A stretch of 64,000 nucleotides of DNA from Neisseria animalis (GTDB lineage: Bacteria > Pseudomonadota > Gammaproteobacteria > Burkholderiales > Neisseriaceae), in NCBI RefSeq assembly GCF_900636515.1, contig NZ_LR134287.1, positions 434,001 through 498,000 of the forward strand. The letters run 5' to 3'. Below the pieces are notes generated by a model that made no database searches, was not told where the DNA came from, and saw only the letters and a program-made list of their open reading frames with translations. The position numbers were made by a program, and so were the translations under genes. This document shows, one piece after another, positions 46,873 through 55,476 of this stretch (positions are counted from its first letter, which is position 1; each line of letters starts with the position of its first letter).

Positions 46873-47608
46873 GATGTTTGCTTTAATAAAGAAACGGTTG
46901 GGGACACGGCAATGATGATTCATGCCGTCTGCAAATTTGGCGGATTATACCATTTTTCAGACGGCATTTGCATTATCAGAACGGTTGGAGAGCGAGCGTA
47001 GGGCGTTTGGCGTACATGGAAAAATACGCGCCGAATGCGGGAGAATTTGCAGACGGGCAAAAAGAAGCAACCCGCCGGATTGGGCGGGTTGTTTGAAAGG
47101 ATAGGAGCGGTTTTGCGCGGCTTGTTCGGCTGCAACTTCTTCGGCAAAGGCGCGGACACCAACCGTCAGGCGCGGTTTCTTTTTTGAACCATGCTTTGTC
47201 AATCTATAGTCGAATAAAATAAGAATGAGACAAGGCAGCGAAGCCGCAGACAGTACACATAGTACGGCAAGGCAAAGCAACGCTGTATCATTCTTATTTT
47301 AAATGACTATATTTTGGTATGCCCCAAGCAAATCCAGAAACAACAGCCAAGCTGACGGCAATAACAATTCAAAACGAAATCATGGCGGCAACGGCAGACA
47401 TCTTTTCCTTTTAATATTCATCAGCAGGATATGAATACAAGACTTCTGATTCAAAGGTATCGATGTCGATACGCTCTTATCGGCTGTGCGTTGTCAGGTT
47501 TGAGCGGTGTCGGCAAGGTCATGGCAACATTGAAATTGGCAGCCGATGCACTTCAGGCGCAACATTGTGAGCAAAGCCGTATTTTGCAGACGGCCTGATG
47601 CGGCAAGT
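46873..47608. other. Non-coding stretch upstream of guaA
   Basis: About 735 bases. Inverted uptake sequences at about 46921 and 46957, a hairpin-forming GGTTG/CGGGT region near 47080, a CREE (47205-47311), then about 230 bases with only tiny frames. A perfect 14-base palindrome TATCGATGTCGATA lies at 47458. No gene supported. Confidence 0.5.
47205..47311 (-). repeat. Correia-type element (CREE/NEMIS), 107 bp, reverse orientation
   Basis: TATAGTCGAATAAAATAAG ... AAATGACTATA. In the long gap upstream of guaA, away from gene ends. Confidence 0.88.
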
Positions 47609-47947
47609 TTAATCGTTGATTTTTCTGTATTGTTTGTGCGGCACGATACTGCTGCGCGAGAGCAGCAGCAAAATGCCCAGCACCATCATGCCCAACGCAA
47701 TCAGCGGCGAATAGCCGAACCAGTATTCGGTACGCAGGTAGATGGCGGCACCGATATACACCAACATCGGGCCGGATACAATGGATTGTTTGTTGATGCC
47801 GTCCATCACCATCACTGCGATGCCGGCAATGGCAACGCCTGCGGCAACCAGTGTGGCGGTGGCCGGCAGTACGCCGGTGGTTTTGAGAAACCAGACTGCG
47901 CCGAATAAAATCAGAAATAGGGGAAGGGCAAGGGAGGCCTGCGGCAT
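47609..47947 (-). CDS. Small membrane protein, four hydrophobic segments
   Basis: 112 residues. Hydrophobic stretches at about 6-22, 28-49, 56-72 and 80-96, then a short basic tail. The pattern (LPLFLILFGAVWFLKTTGVL, paired short helices) resembles the LiaI/LiaF-like transmembrane region found in small envelope-stress proteins, but I cannot name a family with confidence. It stands alone, divergent from apbE. Confidence 0.65.
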   Translation of the reverse strand: MPQASLALPLFLILFGAVWFLKTTGVLPATATLVAAGVAIAGIAVMVMDGINKQSIVSGPMLVYIGAAIYLRTEYWFGYSPLIALGMMVLGILLLLSRSSIVPHKQYRKIND

Positions 47948-48120
47948 GGCGGTATTCCGTGTGGTGTTCAGACGGCTTGATTATAAAGGAAAAGCGTTGT
48001 GGAAATTGACGGTAAATGCAATCTTGCGTGTATTTGTGCAAAAAAGATGCGGCTTGTCTGTTTCGGCAAACGGGCTTATGCTTGCGGCTTGAACCGATTG
48101 CCGAACCCATCGCCGCTGTT

Positions 48121-49137
48121 ATGAACATACCGCTTACCCGCCGCCGTTTTTTCGCCCTTGCTGCCGTAACCGCAAGTGCGGTGGCCGTGCCGTTATGGTT
48201 TTCCGGCCGCGAAAGGCCGTCTGCAAAACAGCAGGCAGACGGCGGGCAGGATTTTGTGGCTTGGCAGGGGATTGCCTTGGGTTCGGGGGCGCAGATAAGG
48301 TTGTACCACGAAGACCACGCCTTTGCCGAAGCTGTAATCCGCAAAGCATTGGCGGAAGTGGCGCGCTTGGAAAAGATTTTCAGCCTGTATCGGGAAGATA
48401 GCGAAATCAGCCGCTTGAACCGTGAAGGCCGTCTGCATTATCCGAGTACGGATATGCTGGCGGTTTTGAGTTTGGCAGGCAGACTGTACCGGCTGACGGA
48501 CGGCGCGTTCGATCCGAGCATACAGCCGCTTTGGAATGCCTATGCGGATTTCTTCAGACGAAATCCTGACGCGGTAACGCCGCCGCCCGAAACGGAAGTT
48601 AATCGGGCATTGCGTTTGGTCGGTTTTGACAAAGTGGCGTTCGACAGTCAAGCCGTCACTTTTGCCGAACGCGGCATGGGTTTGTCGCTCAACGGTATCG
48701 CGCAGGGCTATATTACCGATAAAACTGTTGAATTGTTGCGGAAGAGCGGCATTCGGCAGGCATTGGTCGATATGGGCGAAATCCGCGGCTTGGATACGCT
48801 GGGGCAGCGCACTTGGCAGGTCGGTATCAAAAATCCTCAAGACGAAACCGATGTTCTGCTGACCGTGCCGCTGCAAAACGAAGGATTTGCCACATCGGGC
48901 GGTTACGGTACGGTATTTAATGCGGCGGAAACGTTTACTCATTTGTTTGACCCGCGTACAGGCGGCGCGCAACCGCGTTATCGGAGTATCAGCGTCATGG
49001 CGGAAAGTGCGGCGGTGGCCGATGCGTTGGCCACGGCGTTTGCGATTATGGACGAAACGGAAATCCGCCGTGCTGCCGAAGCCGAGCGGGCAAAAGTGTG
49101 GCTGGTGGATAAGACGGGGAAACTCATGCAGGTATAG
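48121..49137 (+). CDS. apbE: FAD:protein FMN transferase
   Basis: 338 residues from ATG 48121. The N-terminus TRRRFFALAAVTASAVAV is a Tat- or Sec-type signal with RR. EVARLEKIFSLYREDSEISRLN, GAFDPSIQPLW, LNGIAQGYITDKTVELL, DMGEIRGL and the Mg-binding region near ATAFAIMD match ApbE. It attaches FMN to the Na+-translocating NADH:quinone reductase (Nqr) and related proteins. Followed by a DUS hairpin. Confidence 0.93.
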   Translation: MNIPLTRRRFFALAAVTASAVAVPLWFSGRERPSAKQQADGGQDFVAWQGIALGSGAQIRLYHEDHAFAEAVIRKALAEVARLEKIFSLYREDSEISRLNREGRLHYPSTDMLAVLSLAGRLYRLTDGAFDPSIQPLWNAYADFFRRNPDAVTPPPETEVNRALRLVGFDKVAFDSQAVTFAERGMGLSLNGIAQGYITDKTVELLRKSGIRQALVDMGEIRGLDTLGQRTWQVGIKNPQDETDVLLTVPLQNEGFATSGGYGTVFNAAETFTHLFDPRTGGAQPRYRSISVMAESAAVADALATAFAIMDETEIRRAAEAERAKVWLVDKTGKLMQV

Positions 49138-49173
49138 GATTGTTTTGCCGCCGTTTTCCGGTTGGTGTATGGG

Positions 49174-49200
49174 AGCCGTCTGAATATGCAGACGGCTTTT
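49174..49200 (+). terminator. DUS-hairpin terminator after apbE
   Basis: AGCCGTCTGAATATGCAGACGGCTTTT: one arm is the GCCGTCTGAA form, the other the GCCGTCTGCA form, showing both dialects in one hairpin. Confidence 0.72.
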
Positions 49201-49244
49201 GCCGTATAATGACGGCTTTTCTTTGATTTTTGCTGTTTGGATTT

Positions 49245-50678
49245 ATGAACATTCCGTCCCGTTTTGCCGCATGGTTGCTGTGTGCCGTTTCTTTTTCCGC
49301 GACTGCTCTCGATTTGGGCAATATTCCTGCCGGAGAAATTTCCGTTTATGTGAAGGAACTCGACAGCGGCAAGATTGTCGAATCGCACCGTGCCGACGCG
49401 GCAGTTAATCCGGCCTCAGCGATGAAGCTGGTTACTGCCTATGCTGCTTTTCGTGCGCTGGGGCAGGATTACCGCTGGCATACCGATTGGTTGGGCGACG
49501 GTGAAATCAAAGACGGTACATTGTCGGGCAATCTGTATTGGGCGGGCAGCGGCAATCCGGTGTTGCAGCAGGAAGACCTTGCCGTGGTGCAGCAGCAGTT
49601 GCGTAATGCGGGTGTCCGTAATATTGAAGGCGGGCTGGTATTGGACCGCAGCTTGTGGGGGAGTGTGCCGAACAGCCCCGATTTTGCCGCAGACGAGGGC
49701 AAAAGCTATATGATACCGCCCGATCCGAATATGCTGGCGTATAAGGTAGTGTGGCTGATGCCCGAACGCGACAGCGAGGGCAGGGTAGTGGTGCGGACCA
49801 AGCCGCAACTGCCGGAAATTCCGTTGGACAACCGCATCAGTATTGTGCCGTATGCGGCTGCCGAGTGTTCGTCGTTGCGGCGTTATATGAAAGCGGAGTA
49901 TGCGGTCGGAGTGTTGCGTGTCAGCGGCAGGCTGCCCGAAAGCTGTTTGGGGCAGGAAATGTTTGTCAATATGCTGGGGGCGGAAGAGTTTGCTTACCGC
50001 AGTTTTACCAACCTTTGGCGGTGGTCGGGCGGCCAAATTGCAGACGGCCTCCAAACCGGAGATACTCCGCCTGAAGCGCGTTTGCTGGTGCGCCACTTCT
50101 CGCCGCCGCTGAAAGATATGCTGACGGAAATGAACAAGCATTCCAGTAATCTGATTGCCCGTTCGGTGTATTTGAAATTGGGCGGAAGTGAAGATGTGCA
50201 GACGGCCTTGGCGCAGGCAGAGACAGTAGTGCGGCGGGAGTTGGCATTGTCGGGCGTGGACAGCAGCGAACTGGTTTTGGAAAACGGTTCGGGTTTGTCG
50301 CGTAAGGAGCGCGTTACCGCCGAGATGCTGGGTCAGATGCTGGAAAAGGCTTATTTCAGCCCATTTAAAGAAGCCTTTATCCGTACGCTGCCGATTGCCG
50401 GTGCGGACGGTACGCTGAAAGACCGCCTGAGTGCGGCAGGTCCGTCTTTGCGCTTAAAAACCGGTACGCTGAAAAACGTGCGCGCGCTGGCCGGTTACTG
50501 GCTGGGCGAAAAGCCAATGGCGGTTGTGGTCATCATCAACAGCCCGAACGCAGATTATTATTTGGAAAGTATGGATAAATTGATTGAGAGCCTTGTGCCG
50601 AAACAACCGAAGCCGTCTGCAAATCCGCCTGAACAGCCGGCATCCGCCGCCGTCCACAATAAGCCAGATATGCTATAA
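49245..50678 (+). CDS. dacB: D-alanyl-D-alanine carboxypeptidase/endopeptidase (PBP4 type, class C)
   Basis: 477 residues from ATG 49245; a TTG at 49230 would add five residues. Signal peptide to about residue 22 (FAAWLLCAVSFSATALD). Penicillin-binding motifs: S-A-M-K (serine nucleophile, NPASAMKL), S-S-N (KHSSNLIARS) and K-T-G (RLKTGTLK). S13 family, periplasmic, trims or cleaves peptidoglycan cross-links. The extra domain between motifs 1 and 2 is typical. Confidence 0.93.
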   Translation: MNIPSRFAAWLLCAVSFSATALDLGNIPAGEISVYVKELDSGKIVESHRADAAVNPASAMKLVTAYAAFRALGQDYRWHTDWLGDGEIKDGTLSGNLYWAGSGNPVLQQEDLAVVQQQLRNAGVRNIEGGLVLDRSLWGSVPNSPDFAADEGKSYMIPPDPNMLAYKVVWLMPERDSEGRVVVRTKPQLPEIPLDNRISIVPYAAAECSSLRRYMKAEYAVGVLRVSGRLPESCLGQEMFVNMLGAEEFAYRSFTNLWRWSGGQIADGLQTGDTPPEARLLVRHFSPPLKDMLTEMNKHSSNLIARSVYLKLGGSEDVQTALAQAETVVRRELALSGVDSSELVLENGSGLSRKERVTAEMLGQMLEKAYFSPFKEAFIRTLPIAGADGTLKDRLSAAGPSLRLKTGTLKNVRALAGYWLGEKPMAVVVIINSPNADYYLESMDKLIESLVPKQPKPSANPPEQPASAAVHNKPDML

Positions 50679-50713
50679 TACACGATTAAATTTATAAATT
50701 TTCAGGAAAAAAC

Positions 50714-51805
50714 ATGAGCTTGAAATGCGGCATCGTCGGCCTGCCCAACGTCGGCAAATCCACCCTCTTCAACGCGCTGACCCAATCGGGCATCGAAGCG
50801 GCCAACTATCCGTTTTGCACCATCGAGCCGAACGTCGGCATCGTCGAAGTGCCCGACCCGCGCATGGCGGAATTGGCCAAAATCGTCAACCCGCAGAAAA
50901 TGCAGCCCGCCATCGTTGAATTTGTCGACATCGCAGGCTTGGTGGCCGGTGCCAGCAAAGGCGAAGGCTTAGGCAACCAATTCTTGGCAAATATCCGCGA
51001 AACCGATGCGATTGTAAACGTAGTACGCTGTTTCGACGACGACAACATCGTCCACGTTGCCGGCAAAGTCGATCCGATTGCCGACATCGAAACCATCGGC
51101 ACCGAACTCGCGCTGGCGGACTTGGCCTCGGTGGAAAAAGCCATCGTGCGCGAAGAAAAACGCGCCCGCTCCGGCGACAAAGACGCGCAGAAGCTCGTTG
51201 ATTTGTGTAAAAAACTGCTGCCGCATCTGGACGAAGGCAAACCCGTGCGCTCGTTCGGCCTCGATGCCGAAGAGCTGGCCATGCTGCGCCCGCTGTTCCT
51301 GCTCACCGCCAAACCCGCCATGTATGTGGGCAACGTGGCGGAAGACGGCTTTGAAAACAACCCGCATCTCGACCGCCTGAAAGAACTTGCCGCCAAAGAA
51401 AACGCGCCCGTTGTCGCCGTATGCGCCGCCATGGAAAGCGAAATCGCCGAATTGGACGACGACGAAAAAGCCGAATTTCTTGCCGAAATGGGCTTGGAAG
51501 AGCCGGGCTTAAACCGCCTGATCCGCGCCGGTTACGACCTCCTCGGCCTGCAAACCTACTTCACCGCCGGTGTCAAAGAAGTCCGCGCTTGGACCATCCG
51601 CAAAGGCGACACCGCCCCGCAAGCCGCAGGCGTGATCCATACCGACTTCGAACGCGGCTTTATCCGCGCCCAAGTGATTGCCTATGAAGATTTTGTCTCA
51701 CTCGGCGGCGAAGCCAAAGCCAAAGAAGCCGGCAAAATGCGCGTGGAAGGCAAGGAATATGTCGTGAAAGACGGCGATGTGATGCATTTCCTGTTTAATG
51801 TTTGA
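50714..51805 (+). CDS. ychF: Redox-regulated ATPase YchF (Obg family)
   Basis: 363 residues. [21 protein letters not shown] (P-loop), [40 protein letters not shown] and a C-terminal TGS domain ([20 protein letters not shown]...[10 protein letters not shown]). It binds ATP rather than GTP and associates with ribosomes. A palindromic DUS pair follows at 51826-51854. Confidence 0.97.
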   Translation: MSLKCGIVGLPNVGKSTLFNALTQSGIEAANYPFCTIEPNVGIVEVPDPRMAELAKIVNPQKMQPAIVEFVDIAGLVAGASKGEGLGNQFLANIRETDAIVNVVRCFDDDNIVHVAGKVDPIADIETIGTELALADLASVEKAIVREEKRARSGDKDAQKLVDLCKKLLPHLDEGKPVRSFGLDAEELAMLRPLFLLTAKPAMYVGNVAEDGFENNPHLDRLKELAAKENAPVVAVCAAMESEIAELDDDEKAEFLAEMGLEEPGLNRLIRAGYDLLGLQTYFTAGVKEVRAWTIRKGDTAPQAAGVIHTDFERGFIRAQVIAYEDFVSLGGEAKAKEAGKMRVEGKEYVVKDGDVMHFLFNV

Positions 51806-51825
51806 TTAAAGTATAACTGTGTTTG

Positions 51826-51854
51826 TTTTCAGACGGCATGATGCCGTCTGAAAA
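51826..51854. terminator. Inverted classical DUS pair after ychF
   Basis: TTTTCAGACGGCAT-G-ATGCCGTCTGAAAA: a perfect palindrome of the 12-base ATGCCGTCTGAA form used by N. meningitidis and N. gonorrhoeae. It could serve as a weak terminator. Confidence 0.65.
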
Positions 51855-51875
51855 GCCAAGGAATAGTGAAAAATA

Positions 51876-53171
51876 ATGAGCGTAATCCAAGACCTCCAAG
51901 CGCGCGGCCTTATCGCGCAAACCACCGACATCGAAGCACTCGATGCTTTGCTCAACGGACAAAAAATCGCGCTTTACTGCGGTTTCGACCCCACCGCCGA
52001 CAGCCTGCACATCGGCCATCTGCTGCCGGTTTTGGCTTTGCGCCGTTTCCAACAGGCCGGCCATACGCCCGTGGCTTTGGTGGGCGGGGCGACCGGTATG
52101 ATCGGCGATCCGAGTTTCAAAGCGGTGGAACGCAGCTTGAATACGCCGGAAACCGTGCAATCGTGGGTGGCCAGCATCCGCGCGCAACTGGAGCCGTTTT
52201 TGAGCTTCGAGGGCGATAATGCGGCCGTTATGGCGAACAACTACGATTGGTTCGGCGGCATGAACTGCTTGGATTTCCTGCGCGACATCGGCAAACATTT
52301 CTCTGTAAACGCGATGTTGAACAAGGAATCGGTCAAGCAGCGTATCGACCGCGACGATGTGGGCATTTCGTTTACCGAGTTTGCCTATACCCTCTTGCAA
52401 AGCTATGATTTTGCCGAATTGAACAAACGCCACGGCGCGATGCTGCAAATCGGCGGCTCCGACCAATGGGGCAACATCACCAACGGCATCGACCTGACCC
52501 GCCGCCTGAACCAAAAACAGGTATTCGGCTTAACCCTGCCGCTGGTAACGAAATCCGACGGCACCAAGTTCGGCAAAACCGAAGGCGGCGCGGTGTGGCT
52601 CAATGCCAAGAAAACCTCGCCGTACCAGTTTTACCAATTCTGGCTGAAAGTGGCCGATGCCGACGTGTATAAATTCTTGAAATACTTCACTTTCCTGAGT
52701 GTAGAAGAAATTGACGCGATTGAAGCGAAAGACCAAGCCAGCGGCACCAAGCCCGAAGCGCAGCGCATTCTGGCCGAAGAAATGACCCGCCTGATTCACG
52801 GCGAAGCAGCTTTGGAAGCGGCGCAACGCATTTCCGCCAGCCTGTTTGCCGAAGACCAGAGCAATCTGACCGAAGCCGACTTCGAACAGCTCGCGCTGGA
52901 CGGTTTGCCCGCATTTGAAGTGTCCGGCAGCGTAAATGTTGTGGAAGCCTTGGTATTGAGCGGCTTGGCCCAATCAAACAAAGAAGCGCGTGGTTTTGTC
53001 AACAGCAAAGCGGTGGTGTTGAACGGCAAAGCAGCCGAAGCGAACAATCCCGATCATGCGCCGGAAAAACCCGATGATGCGTATTTGCTGGCCGATGAAC
53101 ACAAACGCTTCGGCAAATACACCATCGTGCGCCGCGGCAAACGCAACCATGCCTTATTGGTTTGGAAATAA
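51876..53171 (+). CDS. tyrS: Tyrosyl-tRNA synthetase
   Basis: 431 residues. Class I signature: [16 protein letters not shown] (HIGH) and [16 protein letters not shown] (KMSKS equivalent, KFGKT). [11 protein letters not shown] binds tyrosyl-AMP. The C-terminal S4 RNA-binding domain carries VVLNGKAAE. Terminated by a DUS hairpin. Confidence 0.97.
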   Translation: MSVIQDLQARGLIAQTTDIEALDALLNGQKIALYCGFDPTADSLHIGHLLPVLALRRFQQAGHTPVALVGGATGMIGDPSFKAVERSLNTPETVQSWVASIRAQLEPFLSFEGDNAAVMANNYDWFGGMNCLDFLRDIGKHFSVNAMLNKESVKQRIDRDDVGISFTEFAYTLLQSYDFAELNKRHGAMLQIGGSDQWGNITNGIDLTRRLNQKQVFGLTLPLVTKSDGTKFGKTEGGAVWLNAKKTSPYQFYQFWLKVADADVYKFLKYFTFLSVEEIDAIEAKDQASGTKPEAQRILAEEMTRLIHGEAALEAAQRISASLFAEDQSNLTEADFEQLALDGLPAFEVSGSVNVVEALVLSGLAQSNKEARGFVNSKAVVLNGKAAEANNPDHAPEKPDDAYLLADEHKRFGKYTIVRRGKRNHALLVWK

Positions 53172-53189
53172 TTCCAACGCCAAACATTG

Positions 53190-53224
53190 AAAAAGCCGTC
53201 TGCAAATATGCAGACGGCTTTTTT
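53190..53224 (+). terminator. DUS-hairpin terminator after tyrS
   Basis: AAAAAGCCGTCTGCA, four-base loop, TGCAGACGGCTTTTTT. Confidence 0.82.
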
Positions 53225-53283
53225 GTGCCGAAAATCCGTTACAATGCGTACTGAAACATTTGCCGTCAGTTTATCGTTGGATT

Positions 53284-53407
53284 ACATAGAATGAGACAAG
53301 GCCGCAAAGTCGCAGACAATGCAGAGTACGGGTGGCGGATTTGCGGTGTCGGCAGCTTGGCCAAGTCTCCTATGGGCGGGTACAGCAATGCTGCATCGTC
53401 TTGTGTC
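53284..53407. repeat. Eroded Correia-like element before the CitE-like gene
   Basis: GAATGAGACAAGGCCGCAAA, then GTCGCAGACAATGCAGAGTACG, and at the far end AGCAATGCTGCATCGTCTT, match the CREE in order with many changes and an insertion. The TATAGTC ends are lost. Confidence 0.45.
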
Positions 53408-53501
53408 GGATAACTGTTTTGCCGCATTGTTTCCCTTGCCTGCCGTGCCGCTGATATGATTCTCGGCTGATTTTATCCGCATACACTTTACAGGAGCCGT
53501 T

Positions 53502-54332
53502 ATGTTGCGCCCCATCATACCGAAAATCTTTTTGTTCGTTCCAGCCAACCGTCCCGACCGTTTCGAGAAAGCATGGGCAAGCGGTGCCGATGAAGTGGTG
53601 TTGGATTGGGAAGATACAGTGGCTTCGGCCGATAAAGCGGCTGCACGGGCGCATACTGCGGCGTATGGCCGTCAGGAAGACAGCCGGCCGGTATGGGTAC
53701 GGGTAAATGCTGCAAACAGTCCGCATCATGCTGAAGACATTGCGGCGGTGGCAGCGTTGCCGCAGATTAAAGGCGTGATTCTGGCTAAGGCCGAAAATGC
53801 AGACGGCATTACCACGCTGCATTGGCAAACGGGCAGGGCAGTGGTAGCGGGTATTGAAACCGCACAAGGTATGATGGCCATTCCAAGCATGGCGCAGGCA
53901 GAAGGATTGTTTGCCTTCACTTATGGTTGTTTGGACTTGGCAAACGATTTGGGCATACGCTTCGGCAGCACGTCCGCACAAGCAGTATTCGACCGTTTGC
54001 GGACGGATTTGCTGCTGTACAGCAGGGTTAATCGTCTGCATCCGCCGCTGGAAACAACCTTCCCCGAGTTTAACGACGAGGCAGCCATCGCCCGCAACAC
54101 AGTATATTGGCGCGATTTCGGCTTTGGCGGCGTATTGTGTATCCACCCCAAACAGGTAGCGGCGGTACGGTCCGCATTGCGTCCCACGGCTGCTGAGCTG
54201 GTGTTTGCACGCAAAATATTGGAACGGGCGGATCTTGATGGCAAAGCAGTATTTCAGGTAGACGGGCAAATGGTGGATTTGCCGGTTATCGAATGGGCGC
54301 GGAGCATGGTCGGTAAGGCGGAACACGATTAA
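53502..54332 (+). CDS. HpcH/HpaI aldolase / citrate lyase beta (CitE)-like protein
   Basis: 276 residues, AGGAG upstream. SFLFVPANRPDRFEKA-type start, EVVLDWEDTVA (metal-site acidics), VRVNAANSPHHAEDI, VILAKAEN, AGIETAQGM and the C-terminal CIHPKQV are the CitE pattern. Isolated CitE-like proteins act on acyl-CoAs such as malyl- or citramalyl-CoA; no citrate lyase alpha or gamma subunits are near, so the substrate is open. Confidence 0.88.
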   Translation: MLRPIIPKIFLFVPANRPDRFEKAWASGADEVVLDWEDTVASADKAAARAHTAAYGRQEDSRPVWVRVNAANSPHHAEDIAAVAALPQIKGVILAKAENADGITTLHWQTGRAVVAGIETAQGMMAIPSMAQAEGLFAFTYGCLDLANDLGIRFGSTSAQAVFDRLRTDLLLYSRVNRLHPPLETTFPEFNDEAAIARNTVYWRDFGFGGVLCIHPKQVAAVRSALRPTAAELVFARKILERADLDGKAVFQVDGQMVDLPVIEWARSMVGKAEHD

Positions 54333-54360
54333 TTTGTCTGTTTCGACAGAATGAAATAAG

Positions 54361-54467
54361 TATAGTCGAATAAAATGAGAATGAGACAAGGCAGCGAAGC
54401 CGCAGACAGTACAGATAGTACGACAAGGCAAAGCAACGCAGTATCATTCTTATTTTAAAAGACTATA
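54361..54467 (-). repeat. Correia-type element, 107 bp, variant subtype
   Basis: TATAGTCGAATAAAATGAG ... TTTTAAAAGACTATA. Shares its subtype changes with the copy at 29939. Confidence 0.87.
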
Positions 54468-54508
54468 AAAGGCCGTCTGCAAAACCAGCATTTTGCAGAC
54501 GGCCTTTT
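54467..54508. terminator. DUS-hairpin terminator between citE-like gene and yoeB
   Basis: AAAAGGCCGTCTGCAAAA and TTTTGCAGACGGCCTTTT, nearly perfect, around a 6-base loop. It ends 5 bases from the yoeB stop and serves the converging transcripts. Confidence 0.78.
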
Positions 54509-54513
54509 AACGG

Positions 54514-54774
54514 CTAGCCGGAATAATGGAAACGCAGAGAAATCAACCAAATACCGCTGTCGTCGGCTCGGTAAACAATGCGGTGTTCCTGATTGATGCG
54601 GCGGCTGTAATAACCGCTCAAGCTGTGGCGCAGCGGTTCGGGTTTGCCAATGCCGTCAAACGGATTGCGCTGCATGTCTTGAATAATGGTATTGATACGT
54701 TTGAGAACAGCTTTATCTGTTTGCAGCCAGTATTGGTAATCCTCCCATGCGTCATCGGTAAAGTGCAACATCAT
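54514..54774 (-). CDS. yoeB: YoeB-family toxin (ribosome-dependent mRNA interferase)
   Basis: 86 residues. HFTDDAWEDYQYW, KRINTIIQDMQRNPFDGIGKPEPLRHSLSGYYSRRINQEHRIVY and the C-terminal LRFHYSG are the YoeB/Txe pattern, including the glutamate, arginines and terminal histidine-tyrosine used in mRNA cleavage at the A site. The ATG overlaps the antitoxin stop (ATGA). It looks intact. Confidence 0.94.
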   Translation of the reverse strand: MMLHFTDDAWEDYQYWLQTDKAVLKRINTIIQDMQRNPFDGIGKPEPLRHSLSGYYSRRINQEHRIVYRADDSGIWLISLRFHYSG

Positions 54775-55022
54775 TCAACCAATTCCCGAATACTGGTTTT
54801 GCCTGCCTCCACTTCGGCAATACCTTTTGCCAAACGTGCCGCCATTGCGGGATTGGAAAGCAGATAAGCCGTTTCGATCAGCGCGTTGTATTCGTTGATG
54901 TCGAGCAAAACAGCGGCAGATGCGCCGCTTCGGGTAATCAGTACTGGTTCGGCGTTGTCGGCAACGCGGTCAAGCGTGGCTGCCATGTTTTTGCGGAAAT
55001 CGGAAGCGTGGACGGCATACAT
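54771..55022 (-). CDS. yefM: YefM-family antitoxin
   Basis: 83 residues. The N-terminal Phd/YefM DNA-binding fold (YAVHASDFRKNMAATLDRVADNAEPVLITR, then AVLLDINEYNAL) and a C-terminal toxin-binding tail. It neutralises YoeB and autorepresses the pair through the operator at 55047-55066. First gene of the two-gene operon. Confidence 0.94.
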   Translation of the reverse strand: MYAVHASDFRKNMAATLDRVADNAEPVLITRSGASAAVLLDINEYNALIETAYLLSNPAMAARLAKGIAEVEAGKTSIRELVE

Positions 55023-55046
55023 TTTTTTCTCCGTTTTTATCGTTAA

Positions 55047-55066
55047 TTGTACATAATTTTGTACAA
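55047..55066 (-). promoter_or_regulatory. yefM: YefM-YoeB operator, twin TGTACA palindromes
   Basis: Two TTGTACA hexamer-core palindromes (TGTACA at 55048-55053 and 55060-55065), 12 bases centre to centre, 25 bases upstream of the yefM start. The E. coli YefM operator is known to consist of palindromes with a TGTACA core, so the site is recognised directly. Confidence 0.82.
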
Positions 55067-55224
55067 GTTTTTTTTGTTTGTCAATCAGAAAAGTTTAAGC
55101 TCGTTTAACCAACTGATTTTGGAGTTTCCAGAATGCGGATCGGGTGCGTATGTTGTTGCCATCTTCCGCGCCGGTCTCGGAATAGGCAGCCGCGATGCGG
55201 ATAATTTGCTGCTGAATCAATAAA

Positions 55225-55252
55225 AACCCCGTACGAAAATTTGTACGGGGTT
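55225..55252 (-). terminator. Terminator of the cstA-ybdD unit
   Basis: AACCCCGTAC and GTACGGGGTT pair around an 8-base loop. On the minus strand a TTTTTATT tail follows, 24 bases past the ybdD stop. Confidence 0.82.
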
Positions 55253-55275
55253 GGGTTCGGTTCGGTTAAGCGATG

Positions 55276-55476
55276 TTAACAGCAGCCGCCGCCGCGTTTG
55301 TTTTGGCAATAATCCAAAAACTGCACCTTCGTCATAACGGGCGTATCCGGATTGTGCTTGCGCTGTTGGGCGACATAGCGGTCGTAATCCGGAAATCCCG
55401 CCATATAATTAGCGGCAATTCGGGCGTTTTGAAGCCACTGTTTCAGACGGCCTGAATATTTATGCGGCAGTTTCAT
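55276..55476 (-). CDS. YbdD/YjiX family small protein (DUF466)
   Basis: 66 residues. AANYMAGFPDYDRYVAQQRKHNPDTPVMT followed by FLDYC and a cysteine-rich end (KRGGGCC) is the YbdD family pattern. It is nearly always encoded right after CstA/YjiY-type pyruvate transporters and needed for their function. Here it overlaps the cstA end by 17 bases. Confidence 0.9.
   Translation of the reverse strand: MKLPHKYSGRLKQWLQNARIAANYMAGFPDYDRYVAQQRKHNPDTPVMTKVQFLDYCQNKRGGGCC

Noticed and set aside
47312..47608. 31-codon frame starting at about 47319
   Set aside because: No ribosome site, no features, and composition is not convincing.
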